Assembly (NCBI GenBank): GCA_020854035.1
Contig: JADZGE010000077.1
Span: forward strand, 1-64,000
Length of the DNA stretch: 64,000 bases
Direction: 5' to 3'
Source: Burkholderiales bacterium
GTDB taxonomy: Bacteria > Pseudomonadota > Gammaproteobacteria > Burkholderiales > SG8-41
The translations under genes were made by a program, and so were the position numbers. The notes beneath the pieces are model-generated. The model made no database searches and was not told the DNA's origin. It saw only the letters and a list, made by a program, of their open reading frames with translations. This document shows, piece after piece, positions 1 to 12,260 of this stretch (its first letter is position 1; each line of letters opens with the position of its first letter).

Positions 1-78
1 ACACGCTGCGCATGAGCGCTTAGAAACGACCGAAAACCGATTACGTGTTAGGTGAACTCGGTCGCGTGGAAATCGAGG
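1..78. other. window edge, no assignable gene
   Basis: The 78 bases beyond the dapD stop hold no gene I can assign. A leftward ATG at 13-11 could open another gene of the same operon, but only four codons are visible. A rightward frame also ends in TAG at 21-23. Neither is long enough to judge. Confidence 0.3.
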
Positions 79-900
79 CTAGTCGGCGCGCAGCAGCTCG
101 TTGATGCTCGTCTTCGCGCGCGTGCCAGCGTCCACCTGCTTCACGATCACCGCGCAGTAGAGATTGCAGCGCCCGTCGGGGGAGGGCAGGCTTCCCGGCA
201 CCACGACCGAGCCGGGCGGCACGCGCCCGTAGAGGATTTCCCCGGTCTGCCGGTTGAAAACGCGCGTGCTCTGGCCGATGAATACGCCCATCGAGAGCAC
301 CGAGCCCGCGCCCACCACGACGCCTTCGACCACCTCCGAGCGCGCCCCGATGAAGCAGTTGTCCTCGATGACGGTCGGGTTCGCCTGCAGCGGTTCGAGC
401 ACGCCGCCGATGCCCACGCCGCCCGAGAGGTGCACGTTCCTGCCGATCTGCGCGCACGAGCCGACGGTGGCCCAGGTGTCCACCATGGTGCCCTCGTCCA
501 CGTAGGCGCCGATGTTCACGAAGGAGGGCATCAGCACGACGTTCCTCCCGAGGTACGACCCCTTGCGCACGGCGGCCGGCGGCACGACGCGAAAACCGGC
601 CTTGTCGAAGGTCTCGGCGGTGTAGCCGGCGAACTTCGACGGCACCTTGTCGAAATAGCGCGTGTCGCCGTCCTGGATCAGGCGGTTGTCGGTGAGCCGG
701 AACGAGAGCAGCACGGCCTTCTTTGCCCATTCGCAGGTGCGCCATTCTCCTCCCGCTTTCTCGGCGACGCGCAGCCGCCCCGCGTCGAGGAGCTCGATCG
801 TTTCCTCGACGGCGTGGCGCACCTGCGGGTCCGCTCCCGCGGTGGTCATCGCCGCGCGTTGCTCCCATGCGGCCTCGATGATCGATTTCAGCTTGTCCAT
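79..900 (-). CDS. dapD: 2,3,4,5-tetrahydropyridine-2,6-dicarboxylate N-succinyltransferase
   Basis: Transfers a succinyl group from succinyl-CoA to tetrahydrodipicolinate, the acylation step of the succinylase branch of lysine and meso-diaminopimelate synthesis, in the cytoplasm. The 273-residue product matches the family length (about 274). It has a helical N-terminal domain starting [15 protein letters not shown], then a left-handed beta-helix of hexapeptide repeats from roughly residue 105 to 200 ([20 protein letters not shown], then [11 protein letters not shown]), the acyl-CoA binding fold. A GTG four codons upstream (912) is possible, but ATG at 900 aligns with known N-termini. It lies 22 bp after dapC, which makes the next intermediate's amino group, so the two are probably one operon led by queF. 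Confidence 0.96.
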   Translation of the reverse strand: MDKLKSIIEAAWEQRAAMTTAGADPQVRHAVEETIELLDAGRLRVAEKAGGEWRTCEWAKKAVLLSFRLTDNRLIQDGDTRYFDKVPSKFAGYTAETFDKAGFRVVPPAAVRKGSYLGRNVVLMPSFVNIGAYVDEGTMVDTWATVGSCAQIGRNVHLSGGVGIGGVLEPLQANPTVIEDNCFIGARSEVVEGVVVGAGSVLSMGVFIGQSTRVFNRQTGEILYGRVPPGSVVVPGSLPSPDGRCNLYCAVIVKQVDAGTRAKTSINELLRAD

Positions 901-922
901 GGTTCGCGTCACCGTGAATGGG

Positions 923-2116
923 TCAGAGCGTTCTCATGAAATCGCGCACGCGCTGCGCCGCCTCCGCGCACTCGGCCGTTTGGGCGACGAGGGCGATGCG
1001 CACGCGCCGGGCGCCGGGATTCACGCCCCGCGCGTCGCGCGCGAGGTAACTTCCCGGCAGCACGGACACCGATTGCCGCTCGTAGAGCCGGCGCGCGAAC
1101 TCGGTGTCATCGAGCGGCGTCGCCGGCCACAGGTAGAACCCGCCGTCCGGCTGGCGGACATCGAGCACCGGTTTCAGGATCTCGATCGCCGCCGCGAACT
1201 TCTCGCGGTAGAGGCGCCGGTTCTCCGCGACGTGTTCCTCGTCGCGCCAGGCGGCGATACTCGCCATCTGCACCGGCGGACTCATCGCGCAGCCCTGGTA
1301 GGTCCGGTAGAGGAGGTAGCGCTTGAGCAGGCGCGCATCGCCCGCGACGAACCCCGAGCGCATGCCCGGCACGTTGGAGCGCTTCGACAGGCTCGAGAAC
1401 ATGACGAGCCGCGGGTAACCCGCGCGGCCGAAGTGCTGCGCCGCCGCGAGCGAACCGAGCGGCGGGCGCGCCTCGTCCGGGTAGATCTCGGAATAGCACT
1501 CGTCGGAGGCGATGACGAAACCGTAGCGGTCCGACAGGTCGAAGAGGCGCCGCCACTGCGCCAGCGTCATCACGTAACCGGTCGGATTCGAAGGCGAGCA
1601 CACGAAGAGGAGCTGGGTCCGGCCCCAGATCGCCGGCGGCAGTTCGTCGAAGTCGAACGCAAAGCCGTTCGCGGGCAGGTTGTTGAGGAAGTGCGGGGTC
1701 GCGCCGGCGAGCAGCGCCGCGCCTTCGTAGATCTGGTAGAAGGGGTTCTGGCTCACCACCACCGCGCCGGTCGCGGCCCGGTCCACGACCGTCTGTCCGA
1801 TCGCGAACAGCGCTTCGCGCGTGCCGTTCACCGGGATGACCTGCGTCTCCGGGTCGATCGCGGCGAGCCCGTAGCGGCGCTCCAGCCAGGCGGCGATCGC
1901 GACTCGCAATTCCTCCGTGCCGCGCGTCGCCGGGTAGGAGGCAAGGCCGCCGAGATGGTCGGTGAGAGCCTGCCGGATGAACTCCGGTGTCGGATGGCGC
2001 GGCTCGCCGATGTAGAGCGGGATCAGCCGGCGGCCGGGCTGCGCACGCGCGCCTTCCAGCAGAGCGTTCAATTTCTGGAAGGGATAGTCCTGCAGGCGCT
2101 CGAGATCGGGATTCAC
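923..2116 (-). CDS. dapC: succinyldiaminopimelate transaminase
   Basis: PLP enzyme that converts N-succinyl-2-amino-6-ketopimelate to N-succinyl-L,L-diaminopimelate with glutamate, the step after DapD. At 397 residues it is a fold-type I class I/II aminotransferase. The N-terminus is [16 protein letters not shown], the substrate/PLP signatures are [11 protein letters not shown] and SPSNPTGYV, and [15 protein letters not shown] carries the Schiff-base lysine. The start is GTG and its first base pair overlaps the queF stop as GTGA, indicating translational coupling. Being next to dapD separates it from ArgD-type acetylornithine transaminases and from the alanine/aspartate aminotransferases of the same fold. 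Confidence 0.93.
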   Translation of the reverse strand: MNPDLERLQDYPFQKLNALLEGARAQPGRRLIPLYIGEPRHPTPEFIRQALTDHLGGLASYPATRGTEELRVAIAAWLERRYGLAAIDPETQVIPVNGTREALFAIGQTVVDRAATGAVVVSQNPFYQIYEGAALLAGATPHFLNNLPANGFAFDFDELPPAIWGRTQLLFVCSPSNPTGYVMTLAQWRRLFDLSDRYGFVIASDECYSEIYPDEARPPLGSLAAAQHFGRAGYPRLVMFSSLSKRSNVPGMRSGFVAGDARLLKRYLLYRTYQGCAMSPPVQMASIAAWRDEEHVAENRRLYREKFAAAIEILKPVLDVRQPDGGFYLWPATPLDDTEFARRLYERQSVSVLPGSYLARDARGVNPGARRVRIALVAQTAECAEAAQRVRDFMRTL

Positions 2117-2520
2117 GATGCGGTGGGCAGCGCGGCGAGATCGACGCTCCGCGCTGCCGTCCAGCCCGGGCGCGCGTGTTCGGCGATGACGGTGGTCGCG
2201 ATGCCGCCGCGCACGTTGAAGCGGGCGGCGACCCGGAAGTAGCGCGGGCGCGTCGCGCGCACGAGATCGTCGAGGATGCGGTTGGTGACCGCCTCGTGGA
2301 AGGCACCCTCGTTACGGAACGACCAGACGTAGAGCTTGAGGCTCTTCAACTCGACGCACAGGCGATCGGGAACGTAATCGAGCACGAGCGTGGCGAAGTC
2401 GGGCTGGCCCGTCCTCGGGCACAGGCAGGTGAATTCAGGCACTTCCACGTGAATCCGGTAATCGCGCGCGGGCCGCGGATTGGAGAACGTGGCGAGCCTG
2501 CGGCCCGGTTTTGCTGGCAT
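2113..2520 (-). CDS. queF: NADPH-dependent 7-cyano-7-deazaguanine reductase
   Basis: Reduces preQ0 nitrile to preQ1 amine with two NADPH, a late step of queuosine synthesis for tRNA wobble position 34. The 135-residue protein is the short, unimodular QueF type. It contains [14 protein letters not shown], in which C34 matches the thioimide-forming cysteine and D41 the proton donor. The ELKSLKLY motif (57-64) is the QueF signature that separates it from GTP cyclohydrolase I in the same fold. The start is ATG at 2520; an in-frame upstream extension to 2595 reads into the promoter region. It appears to be the first gene of a queF-dapC-dapD operon. No functional link between queuosine and lysine is implied. 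Confidence 0.95.
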   Translation of the reverse strand: MPAKPGRRLATFSNPRPARDYRIHVEVPEFTCLCPRTGQPDFATLVLDYVPDRLCVELKSLKLYVWSFRNEGAFHEAVTNRILDDLVRATRPRYFRVAARFNVRGGIATTVIAEHARPGWTAARSVDLAALPTAS

Positions 2521-2566
2521 TATCCCGGCCGCTTGATTAAAATGTCGGTCCCATAACAGCCTGCGA

Positions 2567-2595
2567 ATTATATCCTCACCCGGAACCACAGACAC
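2567..2595 (-). promoter_or_regulatory. putative sigma-70 promoter for queF-dapC-dapD
   Basis: On the minus strand a perfect -10 hexamer TATAAT lies at 2572-2567. Seventeen bases upstream is GTGTCT (2595-2590), a weak -35. Transcription would start about 40 bases before the queF ATG. The element sits in a short AT-rich island between the divergent queF and smc genes. The -10 is convincing; the -35 is poor. Confidence 0.5.
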
Positions 2596-2621
2596 GACCG
2601 GTACACGCTCGAGGGACCGCA

Positions 2622-5600
2622 GTGAGACTCAAACAGATCAACCTCGCAGGTTTCAAGTCCTTCGTAGAACCCACCCACATCCCCGTTCCGGGACAGCTCG
2701 TAGGCATCGTCGGCCCCAACGGCTGCGGCAAGTCGAACGTGATCGACGCCGTGCGCTGGGTTCTCGGGGAGACCTCCGCGCGCCATTTGCGCGGGGAAAC
2801 CATGCAGGACGTGCTGTTCAACGGCTCCGGGCAGCGCCAGCCCGTCAACCGCGCGAGCGTCGAGCTGATATTCGACAACAGCCTCGGCAAGGCGGCGGGC
2901 CAGTGGTCGGGCTACGCCGAGATCGCGATCCGCCGCGTGCTGGAGCGCGACGGCGAAGCGGCCGCCTACTACATCAACAACACGCAGGTGCGGCGCCGCG
3001 ACGTGGCGGACATCTTCCTCGGCACCGGGCTCGGAGCGCGCGCCTACGCCATCATGGAGCAGGGCATGATCTCCCGGGTGATCGAGGCGAAGCCCGAGGA
3101 GCTGCGGGTCTTCCTGGAGGAGGCGGCGGGTGTTTCGAAGTACCGCGAGCGGCGCCGCGAGACGGAGCTTCGGCTCGCGGATACGCGCGAGAACCTCACG
3201 CGCGTGGAAGACATCCGCCAGGAGCTCGGCAAGCAGCTCGAACACCTCGCGGCCCAGGCGCAGCTCGCGGGCCGGTATCGCGAACTGCAGGCGCGCCTCG
3301 CCGGCACCCAGAACCTGCTGTGGTTCACGCGCCGCCAGGAGGCGGCGGCGCAGCGTTCCCGCCACGCGCGCGAGATTGAACGCTTCGGCCTCGAGCTGGA
3401 GGCCGAAACGGCGGCGCTGCGCGAGACGGAGCGCGTGCTCGAGGAGGCGCGCGCGGCTCACTACCGCGCGAGCGACGCGGTGCACGGGGCGCAGGGGGCG
3501 TTCTACGAGGCGAACGCCGATACCGCGCGCGTCGAGCAGGAGATCGCCCATTGCCGCGAGAACCGCGCCCGGATCGAGCGCGAACTCGCGGAGCTAGCCG
3601 CCCAGGGCGCCCGTGACGGAGAAAACCTGGCGGCGGCGGAGGCGAACCTGGCGGAGTGGCGCCGCGAGTTCGAGCGGGCGGCCGCCGCGGAGAAAGAGCG
3701 GGCCGGGGCGCTCGCGCTCGAAGCCGGCAGGCTGCCGGTGGCGGACGAGGCGTGCCGCGCGGCGCGCACCCGGCACGACGGCGCGCAGCGCGCCGCCGCC
3801 GAATGCGCGCAGGCGCACCAGGTCGAGATCGCCAACCGCTCGCACGCACGGCAGCTCGCCGAGCAGCTCGCGCAGCGCGCGCGCCGTCTCGAGGACGAGC
3901 GCGCGGCGCTGCAGGCGCCCGACGCCGCGCAGTGCGCGGCGCTCGCGGAAGAGCTCGCCCGCGTCGGGGGCGAGTTGCGGGCGCTGCGCGCCGATCTCGC
4001 CGCGCGCGAGGAGGAGATGCCGCTCGCCGAGCAGGCGCAGCGCGAGCAGGGCGCCCTGCTCGAAGCGGCGACGCAACGCCTTGCCGGCATGGAGGCACGG
4101 GCGCACACGCTCGCGCAGCTCCAGGAGCGGCTCGAACGCGGCGCGGGCATGGAGGACTGGCTGGCGCGGCACGGGCTCGCGGGCGCGCGCCGCCTGTGGC
4201 AGGACGTGCGCATCGAGGCGGGCTGGGAAGACGCGCTCGAGGCGGTGCTGCGCGAGCGCCTGAACAGCATCGGCGTGACCGATCTCGACGACACCGCGCG
4301 CTGGCTCGCCGGGCCGCCTCCCGCCAAGACCACCTTCCACCGGCCGCTCGAGCTCGCGCACGAACCCGCGCGCGTCACGGCGGGAGTGCCGCTCAGGCGG
4401 CTGGTTTCCTGCGCGGACCCGGCATTGGCGGTGGTGATCGACGACTGGCTGCGCGAGGTCTACATCGCGCAGGATGCGGCGGCGGGCCTCGCCGCGCGAC
4501 AGGCGCTCGCGCCCGGGGCGATGCTGGTGACGCGCGAGGGGCATCTCGTCACGCGCAACAGCGTGAGCTTTCACGCACCGGACAATGAACTTCACGGCGT
4601 GCTCACGCGGCAGCGCGAGCTCGAGGAGCTTGCCGCGTCGACGGCGGCGGCGCGGCTCGAACTCGACGGGCAACGCCGGGCCGCCGGCGCCGCGCGCGAG
4701 GATATCGCCGGGCGGCGCGCCGCGCTCGACGAAGCGCGCGGTGCGATCGACGCCGGGCAGCAGCGCCAGCACGCGCTGCAGCTCGAGGCGTTGCGGCTCT
4801 CCGGCGAGAGCGAACGGGTCGCGCGCCGCGCCGGGCAGATCGCGGAAGAACTCGCCGAGATCGGCGGGCAGGCGGGCGCGGCGGGCGCGCGAATCGAGAC
4901 CGCGGGCGCGGCGATCGCCCGGCTCGAGGAGGATCTGCGCCGGGCGCGCGAGGACGCCGCGCTTGCCGCGGAGCTGCACCGGCGCGCCGAGGGCGCGCTG
5001 CAGGAGCAGCGCGACGCGGTGCAACATGCGCGCGACGCCGCGCAGCACGCCGCCTTCCATGCCCGCTCGTGCGAGGCGAAGATCGGCGAAGTGGAATCGG
5101 CCATCGCGGCGGTGCGCGGCGTGCTCGAGCGCTCGGCGCAGGCGGCGGGCGCCCGCTCGGCCGAGCTCGCGCGCTTCGACGAAGCGCCGCTCAGGGAGCG
5201 CCTGCTGCACGCGCTCGCGGCACGCGCGCAACGGGAGGCCGCGCTCGTTGCCGCGCGCGAGGCGCTGGAGGGGAGCGAAGCGCGACTGCGCGAGGCCGAC
5301 GAACGCCGCGGCGCGAGCGAGCAGAAACTCGAGCCGCTGCGCGAACGCATCGCGGAGCTCCGGCTGAAGGAGCAGGAAGCCCGCATCACGGACGAGGGTT
5401 TTGCGCGGCAGCTCGAGGAGGCCGGGGCGCGCGACGAGGATATCGCCCCGCTCGCCGAGAAGGGCGTGCGGGCGAACGCGCTGCAAGCCGAGATTGGCCG
5501 GATCGGTGGGGAGATTCGCGACCTCGGCGCGGTGAACCTCGCGGCGGTCGAGGAGCTTGCCGCCGCGCGCGAGCGCAAGGACTACCTCGACTCCCAGGCA

Positions 5601-6140
5601 GGCGACCTGACCGAGGCGATCGGCACGCTGGAGGACGCCATCCGGCGCATCGACCGGGAGACGCGCGAGCGGCTGCTCACGACCTTCGAGGAGGTGAACG
5701 GCCATCTTGGCCGCATGTTCCCGGCGCTCTTCGGCGGGGGTACCGCGCGGCTCGTCCTGACGGGCGAGGAGATCCTCGACGCCGGTGTGCAGGTGACGGC
5801 GCAGCCGCCCGGCAAGAAGAACACGACCATACACCTGCTCTCGGGAGGGGAGAAGGCGCTCGCTGCGCTCGCGCTGGTATTTTCGCTGTTCCAGTTGAAC
5901 CCCGCGCCGTTCTGCCTGCTCGACGAGGTGGACGCGCCGCTCGACGATCACAACACGGAGCGCTTCTGCCAGCTCGTCCGGCAGATGTCGGCGGGTTCCC
6001 AGTTCCTGTTCATCAGCCACAACAAGATCACCATGGAGATCGCCGAGCAGCTGCTCGGGATCACGATGCAGGAGCCGGGCGTCTCGCGGGTCGTTGCCGT
6101 GGACATCGACGAGGCGATGAAGCTCTCCGAAGCCGCATAA
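2622..6140 (+). CDS. smc: chromosome segregation protein SMC
   Basis: ABC-type ATPase that forms the long-armed ring of bacterial condensin and helps compact and segregate the chromosome. At 1172 residues it has the family length. The N-terminal head has Walker A GPNGCGKS at 31-38. Two long coiled-coil arms, very rich in Ala, Glu and Arg, flank a central hinge at about 500-650. The C-terminal head has the signature [14 protein letters not shown] near 1072 and Walker [15 protein letters not shown] near 1100. The start is GTG and matches the conserved [15 protein letters not shown]-terminus. zipA follows after 134 bp. The scpA/scpB partners are not in this window. Confidence 0.97.
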   Translation: MRLKQINLAGFKSFVEPTHIPVPGQLVGIVGPNGCGKSNVIDAVRWVLGETSARHLRGETMQDVLFNGSGQRQPVNRASVELIFDNSLGKAAGQWSGYAEIAIRRVLERDGEAAAYYINNTQVRRRDVADIFLGTGLGARAYAIMEQGMISRVIEAKPEELRVFLEEAAGVSKYRERRRETELRLADTRENLTRVEDIRQELGKQLEHLAAQAQLAGRYRELQARLAGTQNLLWFTRRQEAAAQRSRHAREIERFGLELEAETAALRETERVLEEARAAHYRASDAVHGAQGAFYEANADTARVEQEIAHCRENRARIERELAELAAQGARDGENLAAAEANLAEWRREFERAAAAEKERAGALALEAGRLPVADEACRAARTRHDGAQRAAAECAQAHQVEIANRSHARQLAEQLAQRARRLEDERAALQAPDAAQCAALAEELARVGGELRALRADLAAREEEMPLAEQAQREQGALLEAATQRLAGMEARAHTLAQLQERLERGAGMEDWLARHGLAGARRLWQDVRIEAGWEDALEAVLRERLNSIGVTDLDDTARWLAGPPPAKTTFHRPLELAHEPARVTAGVPLRRLVSCADPALAVVIDDWLREVYIAQDAAAGLAARQALAPGAMLVTREGHLVTRNSVSFHAPDNELHGVLTRQRELEELAASTAAARLELDGQRRAAGAAREDIAGRRAALDEARGAIDAGQQRQHALQLEALRLSGESERVARRAGQIAEELAEIGGQAGAAGARIETAGAAIARLEEDLRRAREDAALAAELHRRAEGALQEQRDAVQHARDAAQHAAFHARSCEAKIGEVESAIAAVRGVLERSAQAAGARSAELARFDEAPLRERLLHALAARAQREAALVAAREALEGSEARLREADERRGASEQKLEPLRERIAELRLKEQEARITDEGFARQLEEAGARDEDIAPLAEKGVRANALQAEIGRIGGEIRDLGAVNLAAVEELAAARERKDYLDSQAGDLTEAIGTLEDAIRRIDRETRERLLTTFEEVNGHLGRMFPALFGGGTARLVLTGEEILDAGVQVTAQPPGKKNTTIHLLSGGEKALAALALVFSLFQLNPAPFCLLDEVDAPLDDHNTERFCQLVRQMSAGSQFLFISHNKITMEIAEQLLGITMQEPGVSRVVAVDIDEAMKLSEAA

Positions 6141-6231
6141 CCGCCCCCCGGCGTTCGCGTGCCGATGGGCGGCTATCCTCGAACCCCGGGAAACGGGATG
6201 AAGCCGAAACGAGTCTCAGGTGAGAAGCCTG

Positions 6232-6247
6232 GCGGACGGCCGTCCGC
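6232..6247. repeat. 16-bp perfect palindrome upstream of zipA
   Basis: GCGGACGGCCGTCCGC reads the same on both strands and lies 27 bases before the zipA GTG. It could be an operator or simply a strong GC hairpin in the smc-zipA message. Nothing else in the 134-bp gap stands out. Confidence 0.4.
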
Positions 6248-6274
6248 GAGATTCCTGGCGCCGACAGGTGCGCG

Positions 6275-10286
<4,012 letters not shown>

Positions 10287-10329
10287 CGGGATCGAGCAGG
10301 ACGGGCTCGCGCGCGAGGACCCGGTGTCG

Positions 10330-10881
10330 ATGTCACACGAGGAGGCGGCCGCGCTGCTGCGCCGGTCGCGGCGCGTGCACTCCGCGGCAGCGATCTCGCG
10401 CGCGCTCACCCGGCTCGCGCGCGAGATCACGGCGCGGCTTGCCGGTCGCTTCCCGCTGGTGCTCTCGGTCATGCGTGGCGGCGTGGTGTTCGCCGGGCGG
10501 CTGCTGCCCGAGCTCGCCTTCCCGCTCGAGTTCGACTATCTCGACGTGACCCGCTACGCGGGGTCCACGCGCGGCGGGGAGATCTCGTGGCGTGTCAGCC
10601 CCGGCACCTCCGTCGCGGGTCGCGCCGTGCTGGTGCTGGACGACATCCTCGACGAGGGCGCAACCCTCGCGGCCGTGCGCGAGCGGCTCATCCGGGCGGG
10701 AGCGGCGGAGGTTCTCTGCGCGGTCCTCGCGGAAAAGGAACGGCGCGGGACGCGGCCGCTGCGGCCCGATTTCATCGGTGTGACGGTGCCGGACCGCTAC
10801 GTGTTCGGCTTCGGCATGGACGTGCGCGGCGCCTGGCGCAACCTCCCCGCGATCTACGCCCTCGGGGCCGGCGATGAATGA
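10330..10881 (+). CDS. hpt: hypoxanthine phosphoribosyltransferase family protein
   Basis: Expected to salvage hypoxanthine (or guanine) to IMP (or GMP) with PRPP. The 183-residue protein has the PRPP-binding motif VLVLDDILDEGATL at 100-113 and an SVMRGGVVFAGRL loop near 46-58. The late VPDRYVFGFGMDVRGAWRNL segment stacks on the purine in HPRTs. A GTG two codons upstream (10324) is an alternative start. It overlaps the next gene by eight bases. That gene encodes a phosphorylase predicted to release hypoxanthine, so the pair can return methylthio-nucleoside purine to the nucleotide pool. Substrate preference is inferred. Confidence 0.88.
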   Translation: MSHEEAAALLRRSRRVHSAAAISRALTRLAREITARLAGRFPLVLSVMRGGVVFAGRLLPELAFPLEFDYLDVTRYAGSTRGGEISWRVSPGTSVAGRAVLVLDDILDEGATLAAVRERLIRAGAAEVLCAVLAEKERRGTRPLRPDFIGVTVPDRYVFGFGMDVRGAWRNLPAIYALGAGDE

Positions 10882-11653
10882 GGACCGCGCAACGCGGCGG
10901 GGCGGCATGCTGGGGATCGTCGGCGGCAGCAGCCTCACCGATCTCGCCGGGCTCGCGCTCCTGCGGCGGGAAATCGTGCGCACGCCTTACGGGGAGCCAT
11001 CCGGCCCGCTTGCGTTCGGCACGATCGCGGGGCGAGCGGTGGTGTTTCTCGCGCGGCACGGTTTCGGCAGCACGATTGCACCGCACGAAGTGAACTACCG
11101 CGCCAACATCTGGGCGCTGCACGCGGCCGGGGTGACCGACGTCGTCTCCGTGGCGTCGGTCGGAGGCATACGCGGCGACCTCGCGCCGGGCGTGCTCGCC
11201 GTTCCCGACCAGATCATCGACTACACCCACGGGCGCGCGGCGACGTTCTTCGCCCACAACGGGCGGCCGGTGACGCATATCGACTTCACGCATCCCTATT
11301 GTGAAGCGATGCGCGAGCGGCTGCTCGCCGCGGCCGCCGCCGCGGGCGAGACCGTGGTATCCGGGGGAACCTACGCCGCGACGCAAGGCCCCCGGCTCGA
11401 GACCGCCGCGGAAATCGACCGCCTCGAGCGCGACGGAGCGCACATGGTGGGCATGACCGGCATGCCCGAGGCGGCGCTCGCCCGCGAGATCGGCCTCTGC
11501 TACGGCGCCATCGCGGTCGTGGTGAACCACGCGGCCGGGCGCGGGGCGAGCGCGGAGCGCGTGCGCCTGGAAGACATCGCGGCGGTAGGGCGGCGGGCCG
11601 CTCTCCGGGTGCACGGCATACTGCATCAGGTGGTTGCGCGCCATGGCGGTTAG
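10874..11653 (+). CDS. S-methyl-5'-thioinosine phosphorylase-like (MTAP/PNP family)
   Basis: Phosphorolytic nucleosidase of the MTAP/PNP family, 259 residues. The phosphate-binding [11 protein letters not shown] opens the protein and [18 protein letters not shown] is family-typical. The ribose/methionine loop reads [15 protein letters not shown] (191-205). The purine-selecting segment reads VVNHAAGR with Asn218, where adenosine-type MTAPs carry aspartates. From what is known of the Pseudomonas enzyme, the TGMPEA and NHAAG features suggest methylthioinosine rather than methylthioadenosine as substrate. Products would be 5-methylthioribose-1-phosphate and hypoxanthine, which the overlapping hpt product could recycle. 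No methylthioadenosine deaminase gene is in the window. Confidence 0.82.
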   Translation: MNEDRATRRGGMLGIVGGSSLTDLAGLALLRREIVRTPYGEPSGPLAFGTIAGRAVVFLARHGFGSTIAPHEVNYRANIWALHAAGVTDVVSVASVGGIRGDLAPGVLAVPDQIIDYTHGRAATFFAHNGRPVTHIDFTHPYCEAMRERLLAAAAAAGETVVSGGTYAATQGPRLETAAEIDRLERDGAHMVGMTGMPEAALAREIGLCYGAIAVVVNHAAGRGASAERVRLEDIAAVGRRAALRVHGILHQVVARHGG

Positions 11654-12176
11654 GCCGGTATTGCGCATGGGTGATCCGCGACTGCTCGAGCCCTCGCGAC
11701 CGGTCGAGCGCTTCGGCACCACGGAACTCTCCGCCCTCGTCGCCGACATGTGGGACACGATGCGCGCGCTGAACGGGGCGGGACTCGCGGCGCCGCAGAT
11801 CGGCGTGCCGCTGCAGGTCGTCATCTTCGGGGTGGAACGCAATCCGCGCTATCCCGACGCGGAACCGGTGCCGCACACGGCGCTGGTCAACCCCGTGCTG
11901 ACCCCCCTGGGCGAAGAACGGGAGGAGGGGTGGGAGGGGTGCCTGAGCGTGCCGGGCATGCGCGGGCTCGTGCCGCGCTACCGGCGGTTGCGCTATCAGG
12001 GGCGCGACCCGCACGGCACCCTGCTGGAACGCACCGTGACCGGCTTTCACGCGCGGGTCGTACAGCACGAATGCGACCATCTCGCCGGCATCCTCTACCC
12101 GATGCGCATCCGGGATCTTCGCAACTTCGGATTCACCGAAGAGCTGTTCCCGGGGCAGGATCTGCGGGACGAGTAA
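11643..12176 (+). CDS. def: peptide deformylase
   Basis: Metalloenzyme that removes the formyl group from N-terminal methionine of new proteins. The 177 residues have all three family motifs: [18 protein letters not shown] with the metal ligand Cys100, and HECDH (His142, Glu143, His146) with the catalytic glutamate. The start ATG at 11643 lies 11 bases inside the phosphorylase gene. It is not next to fmt, so it is probably a second, stand-alone deformylase; the residues needed for activity are all present. Confidence 0.94.
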   Translation: MAVRPVLRMGDPRLLEPSRPVERFGTTELSALVADMWDTMRALNGAGLAAPQIGVPLQVVIFGVERNPRYPDAEPVPHTALVNPVLTPLGEEREEGWEGCLSVPGMRGLVPRYRRLRYQGRDPHGTLLERTVTGFHARVVQHECDHLAGILYPMRIRDLRNFGFTEELFPGQDLRDE

Positions 12177-12260
12177 CGGGCGGGACCTCGCGAACGGGAA
12201 CCGGGAATGCCATGCCGCGGGGCAGCCACCGGACCGTGACCGCGGAACGCCGTGCCCCGG

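Noticed and set aside
1-23. possible start of a leftward gene (ATG at 13-11) or end of a rightward gene (TAG at 21-23)
   Set aside because: Too few codons are visible to support either.
3594-6020. 808-codon ORF antisense to smc
   Set aside because: Arg/Leu/Val-rich shadow of the smc coiled coil in a high-GC genome; smc on the other strand is complete with all motifs.
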